Assembly (NCBI GenBank): GCA_039881145.1
Contig: JAYKKI010000060.1
Coordinates: 5,580,501-5,644,500 of the forward strand
Origin: Druceiella hillmani
Taxonomy: Eukaryota; Arthropoda; Insecta; Lepidoptera; Hepialidae
Length of the DNA: 64,000 nt
Direction: 5' to 3'
The notes beneath the pieces were generated by a model. It made no database searches and was not told the DNA's origin. It saw nothing but the letters and a program-made list of their open reading frames with translations. The position numbers were made by a program, and so were the translations under genes. Positions 32,095 through 44,903 of the stretch are shown one piece after another (the stretch's first letter is position 1; each line of letters begins with the position of its first letter).

Positions 32095-32420
32095 TGTCTA
32101 CCTGTTTGTTTGTTAATTTGTTCTTCAATCCCGCAAAATCTACTACACAGAATTTGATGAAATTTGGTATATAATAGTTTATACTCCCTAGCAAAATATA
32201 AAATATTTTTATCTGGATATAATCCATTTAAAATAAAACTCACTTGGAGAATATTGATACATTAGTAATATGTAGTAATATTAGCGTTTTTAGTAAACTT
32301 TATGCTGACAGATATAAAAATAAACGAAAAAAAAACAGAGAAATGATAATATTCATTATCCCTAATTACTTTTCTCCTTCCAAATCTCACGCGAACAAAG
32401 TCGCGTGTACAGCTAGTGAT
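32095..32420 (+). mobile_element. Possible dispersed retroelement tail
   Basis: It starts TCTACCTGTTTGTTTGTTAA, continues with AATTTGATGAAATTTGGTAT and ends ACGCGAACAAAGTCGCGTGT then ACAGCTAGT. This start-middle-end pattern matches a common insect dispersed repeat type. It is non-coding, and its exact class is unknown. Confidence 0.4.
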
Positions 32421-33285
32421 AAATAAACTTACGTATCGAGTATAAAAGGTGCTTCGAACTTAGCATTGATTTATATTCAAACTGTTTTTTATTTAGTGTT
32501 ATATCAAAGGAAATATGTCTCATAATAGAGTTCTGTATGAAACAAGAGATACTTATAATTTCGATATGTCTGTCCGTGCGTTCATCACTATCTTATAGTT
32601 TCTACAGTTGTAGACCTCTATAATAATTGTCACCAAGATAAACTTGCGTACCGAGCATAGAAGGCACTTCGAACATAGCATTGATGTATATTCAAACTGT
32701 TTCTGTTTAGGGTTATACCAAAGGAAATATATCTCATTACCAGAGTTCCGTACGAAACAAGAGATATTTATAATTTTGATATGTCTGCCAGTTCGTTCAT
32801 CACTGTCTTATTGTTTCTACAATTGTTAACCTCTATAATAATTTTTGCAGCAAAATAAACTTAGGTATCGAGCGGAAAAATCACTTCGAACTTAGCATTG
32901 ATTTATATTCCAACTGTTTTTTATTTAGTGTTATATAAAAGAAAATATATCCCGTTACCAGGGTTCCGTATGAAAAAAAGGATACTTATAATTTCGATAT
33001 GTCGGTCCATTCGTTTGTCACTGTCTTATAGTTTCTACAGTTGACCTTTATAATAATTTTTGCAAGAAGATAAACTTACGTATCCAGAGAAGAACGCACT
33101 TGGCTCTTATCTTCGATTTATATTCCAACTGTTTTTTATTTAGTGTTACATTATAGGAAATATTTTTTTATTACTAGGGTTCCGTGTGAAACAAGACATA
33201 CTTATAATTTTGATATGTCCATCTGTTCATTTATCATTCTTTTAGTTTCTATAGTTGTAAACCTCTATAATAATAATTGCAACAA
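32420..33285. repeat. Tandem array, ~214 bp, 4 copies
   Basis: Unit starts (ATAAACTTACGTATCGAG and variants) fall at about 32422, 32638, 32855 and 33068. Each contains TTTATATTCAAACTG, TATTTAGTGTTATA, AGGGTTCCGTATGAAACAAG and CTTATAGTTTCTACAGTTG. The array directly abuts the retroelement-like tail at 32095-32420. Confidence 0.88.
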
Positions 33286-33384
33286 GATGCTTCGTATAAT
33301 GATTAGAATTGCTTTGCACAAAATATTCAAAGAAAATATTTTTTCTATGTCCCCATACAGTTAAACCGAGGACGATTTTTCTTT

Positions 33385-33515
33385 AAAATGGAATATTTAT
33401 TTATTATTCTTCATTTAAAATTTATTTATCATTCTTCATTTAAAATTTATTTATCATTCTTCATTTCAAATTTATTTATCATTCTTCATTTAAAATTTAT
33501 TTATCATTCTTCTAA
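33385..33515. repeat. Tandem repeat, ~24 bp, 5 copies
   Basis: The unit TTTATTTATCATTCTTCATT plus TAAA is repeated five times with little change. The 24-base length keeps a frame open by chance. Confidence 0.88.
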
Positions 33516-34479
33516 GTTTACAGCTTCGGTGGAATTCATTCCTTGCGAGTTTATTATAACCAATTTGAAATAATTTGACAAAACATAAGAATTATATTTC
33601 TAATATCGTCTACCTCAATGCAGTTATTAAAGTTAGTAGTCCATTTTGAAAATAACCTCATAAAAGTTCGAATTTTTCAAACTGCCTACATTTTTCTTTT
33701 TAAGTTGAATGTATACGATACACATGCGTCTATAAACTTTTGAGTTTTTTAAAAGAAATTCACAAGTAGAATACCAAGAATAAGACAGGAAAACAAATCA
33801 AAATAACAGCATATAAATATATTCAAACTTTATTTTTATTACTTGCAAAATCACAATACAAAATACTTAGACTAATAAAAAAGTACCAAACGAAAGCTCT
33901 ACAACAAAAAGCTCTACTTTGGTTAGCAAATTGATTAAAATAACTGGCAATGTATTATAAAAAAGAAAAAATATCTTAATTTACTGGCTCAAATTTCATT
34001 GCTTAGGCGTAATATTCCAACATTAACACTAGTGGGCATAGCAATGACAAGAATACTTAAATTTATATAAACTGAAAAATTCAACAAAATTATATGGCGT
34101 CATAATTTCTAATGAAAATGTTTCTCCAACGACTAATATCAATCAAAAAAGCTAAAGCTTTTTTATATGTAAACATACTTAACTTTTTTTATATGTAAAC
34201 ATATAAAGCATCGACTTAGGTTTTGCTTCACAACCGATGACGTAATTAAAATGACCTATAAAGTATTAATTAAGCCAAGTTCATTATAATTACTTCATCG
34301 TTAATCTGTACCAAAAAGTCACAGCAATATTATTTAAATTATGCAGTGTAACTGCCAAGCTGGTACATTTCCACAAAATGTTATGAAAGGTTTTAATAGG
34401 ACAAATTCCATTCATATTGAATGACTAACACTAAAGTTTGGATTAGTACGCAATAACTATTTATTAGACGTATGGTTTA

Positions 34480-35240
34480 CGTGATGGTGCAAAATTTAAA
34501 AAAACGACCTTCCGGCTTTTTCCAAATAGCTTAAAGCTTGTCCTCAAAACTTTTAATATCACGAGATATTGAATGAGGCAAAAGTGTCTAAGATTCACAA
34601 AAATCATGTCCAGAAATTATAATCCGAATATAAGAAAGCTTAAGATCATAAAAGTACGATGTCTTTTTTATTTACTGTAAAGTTTAAAGAAAACAACCTT
34701 CTGTTTTTTTCCAAATCGCTTAAGGCTTGTCCTCAAAATTTTTAAAATCACGAGATATTGAATGAGGCAAATGTTTAAGATTCACAAAAATCATGTCCAG
34801 AAATTATAATCAAAATATAAGAAAGCTTAAGATCATAAAAGTACGATGTCTTTTTTATCTACTGTAAAGTTTAAAGAAAACAACCTTCTGTTTTTTTCCA
34901 AATCGCTTAAAGCTTGTCCTCATAATTTTTAACATCATGAGATATTGGATGAGGCAAGTGTCTAAGATTCACAAAAGTCATGTGTAGAAATTATAATCCA
35001 AATATAAGAAAGCTTAAGATCATAAAAGTACGATGTCTTTTTCATTTACTGTAAAGTTTAAAGAAAACCACCTTTCGGTTTTTTCCAAATCGCTTAAAGC
35101 TTGTCCCCAAAATGTTTAACATCATGAGATATTGGATGAGGCAAGTGTCTAAGATTCACAAAAGTCATGTGTAGGAATTATAATCCAAATATAAGAAAGC
35201 TTAAGATCATAAAATTACGATGTCTTTTTTTATTTATTCT
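34480..35240. repeat. Tandem array, ~188 bp, 4 copies
   Basis: Block AAAGCTTGTCCTCAAAA is at about 34533, 34724, 34911 and 35097. Each unit also carries CCTTCTGTTTTTTTCCAAAT, ACGAGATATTGAATGAGGCA, TAAGATTCACAAAAATCATG and AAAGTACGATGTCTTTTTTA. Confidence 0.9.
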
Positions 35241-36771
35241 AACGTTTTATCTTGAACTTTCATTAAGTTATAAAGTTTCAGAAACTTTTATCTTTTGGAA
35301 AATGTATGCTTCATTTGTATACAGAATAATTCAAATATAAGAGTATCATCTAAAATCGAAATCAAAAGAGCAGTTAACTGACGGACATTAAAAACTTTCA
35401 GTTTTGCGGAAGTTTCATTTTCAGAGTTTTCCTTTATTTAATGAAAATAAAAATTATATTAAACCTTGTTTCGAAAAGTTATAAAACCAGCCCATGGTTT
35501 AATTTGTAATAAAAACAAATTAATATTTTTTTCCCTCGTTAACTCTTTTTTGGAGTGAATCGTTTATTATTGTTTTTCTGCATTATTCGCGTTTTCTTTT
35601 GTTACTTAATATTTGATATGAAAGTAGAATTACAAATTGTTAAATATTGATCATAAAAAATAAGAAAATACGAAAATTTAAATGTGGGGAAAAAACCAAA
35701 AGGCCCTTTAGAATTTGATATTTGTTAGCAGTTTGTTAGTAATATTTACATTTTCGAATCAATCTTTTTCCCATTTTTAAATTGCTTGCAAATATTATAA
35801 ATATACAAATGTTTTTTATTATACCTTTAATTTAATTTAAAAAAGAAAAAAACCTAAAACAAACTTATTCTCGAATCTCTTGAATATTTAAAATTTTCAA
35901 TGTTATTTTTGAAAAGTATGCATCATTAACAAACAAAACCATTGTTTAATTCTATAAATTTCTACAATTGAAATATTTTTAAATAATTCACTGATGTAAC
36001 TTGAAACTGATGAATCTTTTTCTTTCATGTTTTTATATAGTATTCAAAACACTTTCATATTAAGAAGCACTCTACATACAAAAGACTCACACGCTTGACC
36101 AATAAATTCGTAGGATTTCCGTAACGATTTCTTAATCTGTTCCCAATCCCACAACTGTGCCGACGAATAAGCCATAATTACTCATTTATTATGTAAAGTC
36201 ATGTTAAAATCATTATAATACCTATGGATTCATTAATAAACATGACTCTCTTTGCATATCGACATGAATTCTTCGTTAACGTCTGGCTATCTCAATGTCC
36301 TATTTTCCAGCATAATAACATAATCACTGTTTTGATTCGTCAATTAATGTTAATGATAATTAATTGACCTTGTGGTATACTGACTTACATTTTATGTTAC
36401 CGTCGCAGCTTCAGTTAGATTTGAATTTAGTTAGAATGACAGTTAGACATACTTATGGAGTCATTAATATTAAATTTTTTTATTCTCCGACAAAAATGAA
36501 AGATAAGATGAATCTTGACATTAATAACAATGTTACTTGCTGAGATTTGATGTAAATCTGTTTAGATATATAACATTACAAATATGCACTATATATGCAA
36601 GGGGAGAAAATGGAGTTAACGATGTATAAGAAAAACCACTATATTTTCCTTTTTCTTCTAGTTTAAATATACATTAATAAGCTGATGAAAAACCATCTAT
36701 ATATTTAAACAAATATGTCCTGATTGATAGATTAATTAACTTAGAGTCGAAACTTATGAAGCTGGAAGTTC

Positions 36772-36772
<1 letters not shown>

Positions 36773-36829
<57 letters not shown>
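36773..36829. repeat. (TA)n microsatellite
   Basis: About 55 bases of TA/CATATA repeat. Confidence 0.9.
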
Positions 36830-37059
36830 CAAAACCCCTTTGTAATATGAAGAGTTCTTTTTTGCAATTTAATTCTCTACAAATTGAAAAATAATTTATT
36901 CGATTGTCAAAATTTAATCACTTTCAATTATAGCTTTTAAAAAAGTCCCCAAAGTTGTGTCGTTTATCAAAAATGAAAGCCTAAACGTAAGAAAGCTCTT
37001 GATTTTCTTACGTTTCGCGGGTGGCCGCTAATCATTCATAAGTCTAGCCGTAGGTTCTT

Positions 37060-38300
37060 TAACTCATCTAGTTTTTGTTAAGAATTAACATAATATTACA
37101 ATTTAATTTAAAAGGAACTAATTACTGAACTAAAAGATGTAACAGTCGCAGATAATAATGAACATGACACGCATTTTGAATAGCTGCTCTTTAACCCATC
37201 TAGTTTTTATAAGAATTAACATAATATTACAGTTTAATTCATAAGGAGCTAATTACTGAAGTAAAAGATGTAACTTTCATAGATTATAATGAACATGACA
37301 CGCATTTTGAATAGCTGCTCTTTAACCCATCTAGTTTTTATAAGAATTAACATAATATTACAGTTTAATTCATAAGGAGCTAATTACTGAAGTAAAAGAT
37401 GTAACTTTCATAGATTATAATGAACATGACACGCATTTTGAATAGCTGCTCTTTAACCCATCTAGTTTTTATAAGAATTAACATAATATTACAGTTTAAT
37501 TTATAAGGAGCTAATAACTGTATTAAAAGATGTAACTTTCATAGATGATAATGAACATGACACGCATTTTGAATTAACCCATCTAGTTATTATAAGAATT
37601 AACACAATATTACAGTTTAATTTATAAAGAGCTAATAACTGTATTAAAAGATGTAACTTTCATAGATGATAATGAACATGACACGCATTTTGAATTAACC
37701 CATCTAGATTTTATAAGAATTAACACAATATTACAGTTTAATTTATAAGGAGCTAATAACTGTATTAAAAGATGTAACTTTCATAGATGATAATGAACAT
37801 GACACGCATTTTGAATTAACCCATCTAGTTATTATAAGAATTAACACAATATTACAGTTTAATTTATAAGGAGCTAATAACTGTATTAAAAGATGTAACT
37901 TTCATAGATGATAATGAACATGACACGCATTTTGAATTAACCCATCTAGTTATTATAAGAATTAACACAATATTACAGTTTAATTTATAAAGAGCTAATA
38001 ACTGTATTAAAAGATGTAACTTTCATAGATGATAATGAACATGACACGCATTTTGAATTAACCCATCTAGATTTTATAAGAATTAACACAATATTACAGT
38101 TTAATTTATAAGGAGCTAATAACTGTATTAAAAGATGTAACTTTCATAGATGATAATGAACATGACACGCATTTTGAATTAACCCATCTAGATTTTATAA
38201 GAATTAACACAATATTACAGTTTAATTTATAAGGAGCTAATAACTGTATTAAAAGATGTAACTTTCATAGATGATAATGAACATGACAGATATTTTGAAT
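37060..38300. repeat. Highly homogeneous tandem array, 121 bp, 10 copies
   Basis: The block AACCCATCTAG (AACTCATCTAG in the first) recurs at about 37063, 37193, 37325, 37457, 37576, 37697, 37818, 37939, 38060 and 38181. The first four units are about 131 bp because they keep an extra TAGCTGCTCTT. The last six are exactly 121 bp and almost identical. Alternating ATTATAAG/TTTTATAAG and AAAGAGC/AAGGAGC variants suggest that two-unit blocks were copied together. Confidence 0.93.
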
Positions 38301-39627
38301 AGATGTAATACTATATTTATATACAGTATCAATTACTCATAGTTGCATATTTCATTACAAAAGGTATTATTAACGCCGAACTAACTCTTAACGAAGCGTA
38401 TAATTACAGTACTAAAGCACAAATGTTCAACTTTTCTTTACCACATAACATTAACGACCTGCCACTCTGACTAATTACAACTATTAATTAACCGCGATTC
38501 AACATTAATTTCAAATACGAGAAAGTTAAAATCGACATTACCGTTAAAGCCGACCGATAGAGCTTTACGTTTTGTCAAATCGAATTATAAGCGATTTCAC
38601 AAACCTGTTGACTGGTTGATGGCATTTGGATTGTTGAAATTCTGAATCATATGAAGATCAATAATTAAAAAACGCCGATAAATTAAATATACATAAAATC
38701 TTTGTCATCGGAAATTATCTAACATTTTCAGTAATAAACAATCAAAATGATTCTAGACGATAATAAGTAAACACAGATAAAAACGAAAATTTTCAAATAA
38801 ACATTTAAAAATATTTTATTTCTTGTTTTGATAACTTTTTTTAATTAATCATTGGAAGCAGTTGGTTTCAATCATACTAACCCATTTTTCAATCAAACAT
38901 TTAATTATTTCTAGTTAATTTGTCAATTTGACATTTTCCTTAAATAAATAATAAGATAACTAACGTTACTTCATAATTATATAGGAATTAATCTATAAAA
39001 CTTTCGATAGTTCCAATAAGAGCTTCTGTTTTTCATACATCATTTGATTACAATTACCCATAGTAATGTAAATGTTTCGTAGCAGTTACTTGCTAACAAA
39101 ACCTTAAGTTACTTCAGTATTTAATATTTGTAGATTATGTATTAAACTTAAGTATACACAAAAGTTAGCCACGTGCATAAAGCTTACAGAAGCAAATAAA
39201 TCACGAAAGCTTTTGCTACCAAACAACACCGTCTTTATTTAAATAACAAAATATTCCGTAGAAGTATAAAAACGATTAACAAGTGACCTTTTACAGGAAA
39301 CGAGATTGAAATAATATAATGTTAAAAGCAAAAAATATCAGCCGCTTAATAGCACTATCACGAATTGTGCTCTTTAAAAATTTCCAAGTAAACTTAAGGT
39401 GTGGGTAAATTATTCAAATTTGCCAAGAATCACTTTCAATCAATTCGTTTCACAATCAAAGTTAACAAGACGTCTAACTCATGAAATATTATTTGTAATC
39501 GGCTACTTTATAGTAGAAAGCGACTCTATAGATAATCACATAGACACAGATCTTCGATCGAGACTTCGGGAAAGTTGCATGTAAACAAAACCGTAAGGGC
39601 GTTGATCAAAGGGCATTGGATAAATTA

Positions 39628-39775
39628 CAACGTCGAACACGTTGTAAAACATATTATAGACAGTCGAACACGTTGTAAAACATATTGTAGACAGTCGAAC
39701 ACGTTGTAAAACATATTGTAGACAGTCAAACACGTTGTAAAACATATTGTAGACAGTCGAACTCGTTGTAACAAT
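39628..39775. repeat. Tandem repeat, 31 bp, 5 copies
   Basis: The unit is CAGTCGAACACGTTGTAAAA followed by CATATTGTAGA, starting at about 39631, 39663, 39694, 39725 and 39756. GC content is higher than in the surroundings. Confidence 0.9.
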
Positions 39776-42700
39776 GTCGACCCAAGATTTAAAGGATTTA
39801 TTAATTGTTAATCTAGCACCACTGAACAGGCATTAATATAACGGACATTATTTCCTAATTACATAGAGATTAATCTGCCATTAGCATTATCAAACTTTCA
39901 CTCATACTACAAATCAGATCAAGGTTTTTTAATTTTGTTACAACATTTAATTACAATTATCCATAGTGGTCGAATAGTTTCGTAGCAATTATTTACTTTT
40001 TAGTTAATTATTGTGCCATCAAATTTAAAGTTAGTGATATTATGAAGACGTTTGTATACAAAGATATAACATTTACAGATAGTTTAGACTGAAACCTGTT
40101 CAACCATAATAACACTTAATGACTCGGCGTATGGTCATGGTTAGTTTACGAATTGAATGGTATTTTAGTTAAACTGATTCGTTCCCCATCAACGCGTCTC
40201 TAAATAAACTATGCACAGACACTTGTACTTTTTTGATTCGTTAATAAAATACAATCAATAAAATTTACAGACGAGTTTAATACACCATTAACTTTTTTCG
40301 TATTGGAATTATTTGTATGTGTTTATTTTAATTCGTCACGTTAGATCGAAAGAATATGTAATTAAGTTAGGAGACATGGAAAAAATAAATGGCGAAAGGT
40401 GTGCTTAAATATAAATAACCATAACAAAACTACGTACTAAAATTGACCAAAAATCTTCAATGACTGAGAAAATTGTAACAGGAAAGTATCGAAATGGATC
40501 AATATAACAATCCATTGTAAGTATTTATCCTATTTAGGTAGAATATGGTGGAACAAGGTTATTTATATTCATATGTAAGAACGGACCCAGTTTCCGGAAT
40601 GAAAATCTTGATGGTTAAATATTTTTTCATTTCTTTTTTAATATATCAACGCAAGTGTTCAGTTCTCAAATTTTATGTTTTTAAAAAGCATTAAATGAAG
40701 TAAAGATTTTTGTTTTTAAATTACAAAACGTATTTGACGATTCAAAAACTACATTATCTTTTTAATTTTACTAGTTTTTAAAGGAGAAAAATTTGTTTCA
40801 TTGTTTGTTTGTTTTTTAAGTTTCCAAACTTTATTCAAATGACACGGTAGTTTGATTTATAGTATCCAGATAGATACAAGTTATTTAATATATTTTTAGA
40901 AGGTATGATTTTTTAATGATTAAAATTTAATCCAACGGAGTGGAAGAGTATCGGTACATTTTTGACCTAGATTTTTTAAACAATTACATTAAAATAATAA
41001 TGAATTAATGAAAATATTGTAGACGACATGATAAAAGTAAAATATGAAGGCATTGTAAGCAATATAAGAATCTACAAAAATATATTGCAATATTTACATA
41101 TATACCTAATAACTGTTACACATTCTTGTCATGAATATTTTTATATCACAACTTTGAGCCGTACAATATTCCACTTAGAACTTAAAAGCCTCCTACTAAT
41201 TCAAAACCATCCAACGAACTACGCAGTCAATAAAATTATAAGCGCTGATATATTTCAAATATCTTCCAATATTTAATTTCACATCAATCATTCCAATATC
41301 TTACTTAACATGGGTTTCAATAAAGATCATGATGAACTTAAAAACAGTTCATTTGCAGCTTTTCTGATCTAATTTTAAAAGCACCGAATTACGAGAAATT
41401 TTGCAATAAATAGACAATATACCAATTAGACAATAGGCCTATATTATATACATATGTATAGACAATGTACATATTGAAGTACTTCATAGCATAACGTAAA
41501 ATATAGTTAAACCGCCCTTTGTATTAATTACAGCTCAAAGTAATGGGAGAACCCCCTTTCCAAGTCTACCATTTACCAAATATAATTTCATGTTCACATA
41601 AGGCGACTGAGAAAAGCATCTACTGATACTAAAACTCATATAGGGATGATAGCGACAATGTGATACGTCGTTATATCGATATTTTCAAAATTAGTGACAC
41701 ATAAAACCCATTTGAAGAAAATGTTTGAGGTCACTTTTTATTGTTTCTTAATTTAACATTTTAATTACGGCTTCATAATGTGGTAACCAAGAAACCATTA
41801 CTGCTATTATAGAGTATAAACGGTATGGGAGAAAGAGACTTCCCAGATGAAAGAGCATGGGTGATAGAGGACGCGGTGCCACGATACAAAGATGTTTAAA
41901 TTATTGTCATATACGACAAATTCCACATTCTAATGAAGCAGCAATTCCATATACTAATGAAGAGCACGGATTTATAAAAATCACTTAACTAACTCTTAAG
42001 CTATTAACGTCGGGATAATTACATTCAATAAAATTCGGTTTTTGTTTTTGAAATGTTCTATTCTTGATACGAGCCAAATATTTATTTTAGAATGTTGCCA
42101 CCTGAGTTTTTAGAAAATGATTTTGTTATATTCGAGACTCGATCAGAGACAACGATAGAAGTATAATACTGTCTTATGGCATCTATGTATATAAATGTTT
42201 ATATAAAATATACTCTACTAAGTATTTCCCCAATAAATGCTACAGATTAAAAATAAGATGGTTCCATGTTGATACATTCTGTTTTAAAATTGGATTCCGA
42301 GAGCTGATTACTTATAAGTGTTGTTTTCTGACAAATGAATATTTATTTAAAAATAGATTTTAAGTCCTCCTATTCATAAATAAACACACAAATAGGTATG
42401 TTCCATACAAAATTTAGTATGTTCTATAAACCTAGCTTAGAGAAAAAGGATGTTCCTATTTTATCGACATATTTCTCAGTTTATGGTGATTAACAGCAGC
42501 ATTAATTGCAATAAAATTTATTTATTGTCCTTCATTTTGTTGTAAATAGGAAGTTTAAAGAGTGTAATAGGTAAAAAATATTTATTAAAATAATTTAGTC
42601 TCAAATGATATCTTAGATAAACCTGACGAAAACAAATTTTGTTGAAATTAAATAACAAAGCAAAAATATTAATATATGAGCAATGAAAATCACATTTTCT

Positions 42701-42884
42701 GCCCTAGCTTCTGATTAATTTTTAGAAGATTTTCATCAAAATCAAATTTTCGAGAGTACACCTTAAATTATCACTAAAAATTTTCAAACAAAGTTTATAT
42801 TGTATGTTTTCAAAAAAAGTAGTTCAAAAATGTTTAAATAATCCACTCAGATCAGAAAAGAATCTGATCTCTTTTCCCACATCA

Positions 42885-43445
42885 CCTTCAGTATCGATAT
42901 TTAACACATCGGCTTCGTATTCCATAATCGACATCCCTAAACTCGCGTCAGGCGCTAATGAACGCTGCTCCCATCCTTATTGAATGAGGCACAAACGACC
43001 ACAAGGCGATATTCGACTCCGTAAACTTTATAACATCGCGCGTCTAATTGCTTTTGAATTTCATATTGTGCCCCAGCGGGCTTTCGCAACGCAGCCAACA
43101 CTTGACACACATACGTCAGATTGCGAGAGTGGCTCGTACACTCCACTGGAAAAACTACAACATCTGCCGAGTGCATTAAATCGCTCAAAGGTGGCCGGAC
43201 TAAGATTAAACGTTTCGACACTTTCGGCAATCTTCGACGTCTGCAACAGCGTTCTACTGCGGTGAGCGTACACCGAAATATCTAACACTGGAGAATAATT
43301 TAGACGCAATTTGGGAATCTTAATCTCATCGAAATGCGTCTGTCGAAACATGAGATGATATCTATGGAACTGTTGCAGTCGTTACATCGTTTAATTGCTT
43401 CTGAGCAGTGGTGCGTAGTTCGTACGATGCAACTTGCTCCGAGTG
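42885..43445. other. GC-richer island with short open frames
   Basis: A ~550-base island much richer in G, C and CpG than its flanks, with overlapping medium-length open frames on both strands (43351-43061 minus, 43230-42955 minus, 42984-43265 plus). Minus-strand readings look protein-like in patches (HFDEIKIPKLRLNYSPVLDI, then QVLAALRKPAGAQYEIQKQL) but need frame changes. A decayed retrotransposon ORF is the most likely explanation. I could not assign a family. Confidence 0.4.
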
Positions 43446-44860
43446 AATGGTAGATATTATGTTTATGCTGAGTTCATGTATTACAAGGTTGCAACAAAAG
43501 TGAATAGACTAGACTGCGTGGCACTAAGTGTTCTGATCAGAGATAATATTAATGACCCCAAAACAAGATTTATTGGTAATATTTTAAGACACCGCTTTAT
43601 TTCTACAGAAGTAAGCAATAATCACCTGATATAAACTAAATACAAAGCGGATATTTTAGTTTCAAAATAGTACACTTATAAAGTCAAAATTGTCTTAAAG
43701 ATTAGAGATAAAAAAAAAGCAAAATTATTTTGGTACGACTTCAAAATATAAGAAAAATAACTACAAGGAAGGCAACACTATCTAAATCACATGATATATA
43801 CTAATGGTAAAATACTCAAAATCGCTTATTAATTATTAGAGTACGTCCAAACCTTAATTAATGATTCCTGATTAAATGTTTTCCCAAAAATCTGAACTTT
43901 TAATGAATGTTTAAAAATAATACAACAAAGATTTATTTATTAACTTCTCTGAAGATTCTATTGTTAAATGGAAGATTGAAGCAAAAAGGGTCTTCAATAA
44001 CTTTATAAATTCACAATCAAAATACGCTATTTCTATAGACTGCTAATTAAAATTTAAGTTCACCCAACTGACAGTTTATTTCTCATTTATTTTGTATAAA
44101 AAAACCCTAATGTATCTCAACATTCGAATATTGCATAATGGCAGACAATTATAGATTTGCTGGTAACACAAACTCGAAACATTTCATCCGTTCTTGAACT
44201 TTAAAATGCAATCATGCCAAATGCATGTGAAATAATTCATCAATTCCTAACATCGTAGTTAATTACGGGTCATTTTCGTTCGAAAATATATTTCGTTCAT
44301 TGTTTTTTTGTAACCTTCGTTACTTTTATTGCATACAAATATTTGATTGGAAATCATTTGGATTATTATTAAAAAAATTCAAAAACCACTTGATTACGAC
44401 ATTTTTTCTACTGTCTCAGTGATTGTTCGTCTAAAAATAACCTAACTGAGATAGTCTTTCATTTAATAAACACCTAAATCGAGGCTCAGTCTCTTAAGCT
44501 AAATCAGATCGATTTTATCCCTCAATATGTAATAAAGTTGCATAATTATTTACTACGCTGAACGAGACTTTCAGAATTATCAAAAAAACAAAATCTGTCA
44601 GTAATAAAGGATGTCATAATCATCAGCATATGTTTATCCGATCAAAATACATCATCAAATAATTCTCAACAATATCTTTACATCACCACATAGAAGCAAT
44701 TGCTTAATACAATTTACAAACACTGTCAAAAAGTTAGGTCACTGTACCATCTTCGTTACATAATATACAGTTATAATAGCGAGTTCGGTGGCCGCGTGGT
44801 TTAAGAAATATACATACAGAAGTGTTAGTCATTCAATATTATTTACATATTACACATAAT
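43446..44860. other. AT-rich spacer
   Basis: Nothing recognised apart from a tRNA A-box-like phrase near 44783 (see findings). Confidence 0.5.
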
Positions 44861-44866
44861 TTTATT
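44861..44866 (-). terminator. Poly(A) signal for the Gln/Pro-rich exon
   Basis: AATAAA on the minus strand, 38 bases after the stop codon of the 44904-45605 exon. This supports the view that it is a genuine terminal exon. Confidence 0.6.
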
Positions 44867-44903
44867 ACAAGTATCTACAGTTAGGTGAATGTGCGGTTAA
44901 CGA

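Larger units (their letters stand above)
30891..42880. other. Gene-free stretch: Skeletor 5' intron or intergenic
   Basis: There is no supported coding exon on either strand. Because the first Skeletor exon in the window starts without Met, this is most likely the 3' part of a long Skeletor intron. It is dominated by tandem arrays (32420-33285, 33385-33515, 34480-35240, 37060-38300, 39628-39775) and AT-rich filler. I looked on the minus strand for the DM13-type phrases expected upstream (a WC-EAF-V-FG pattern) and did not find them. Confidence 0.55.
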
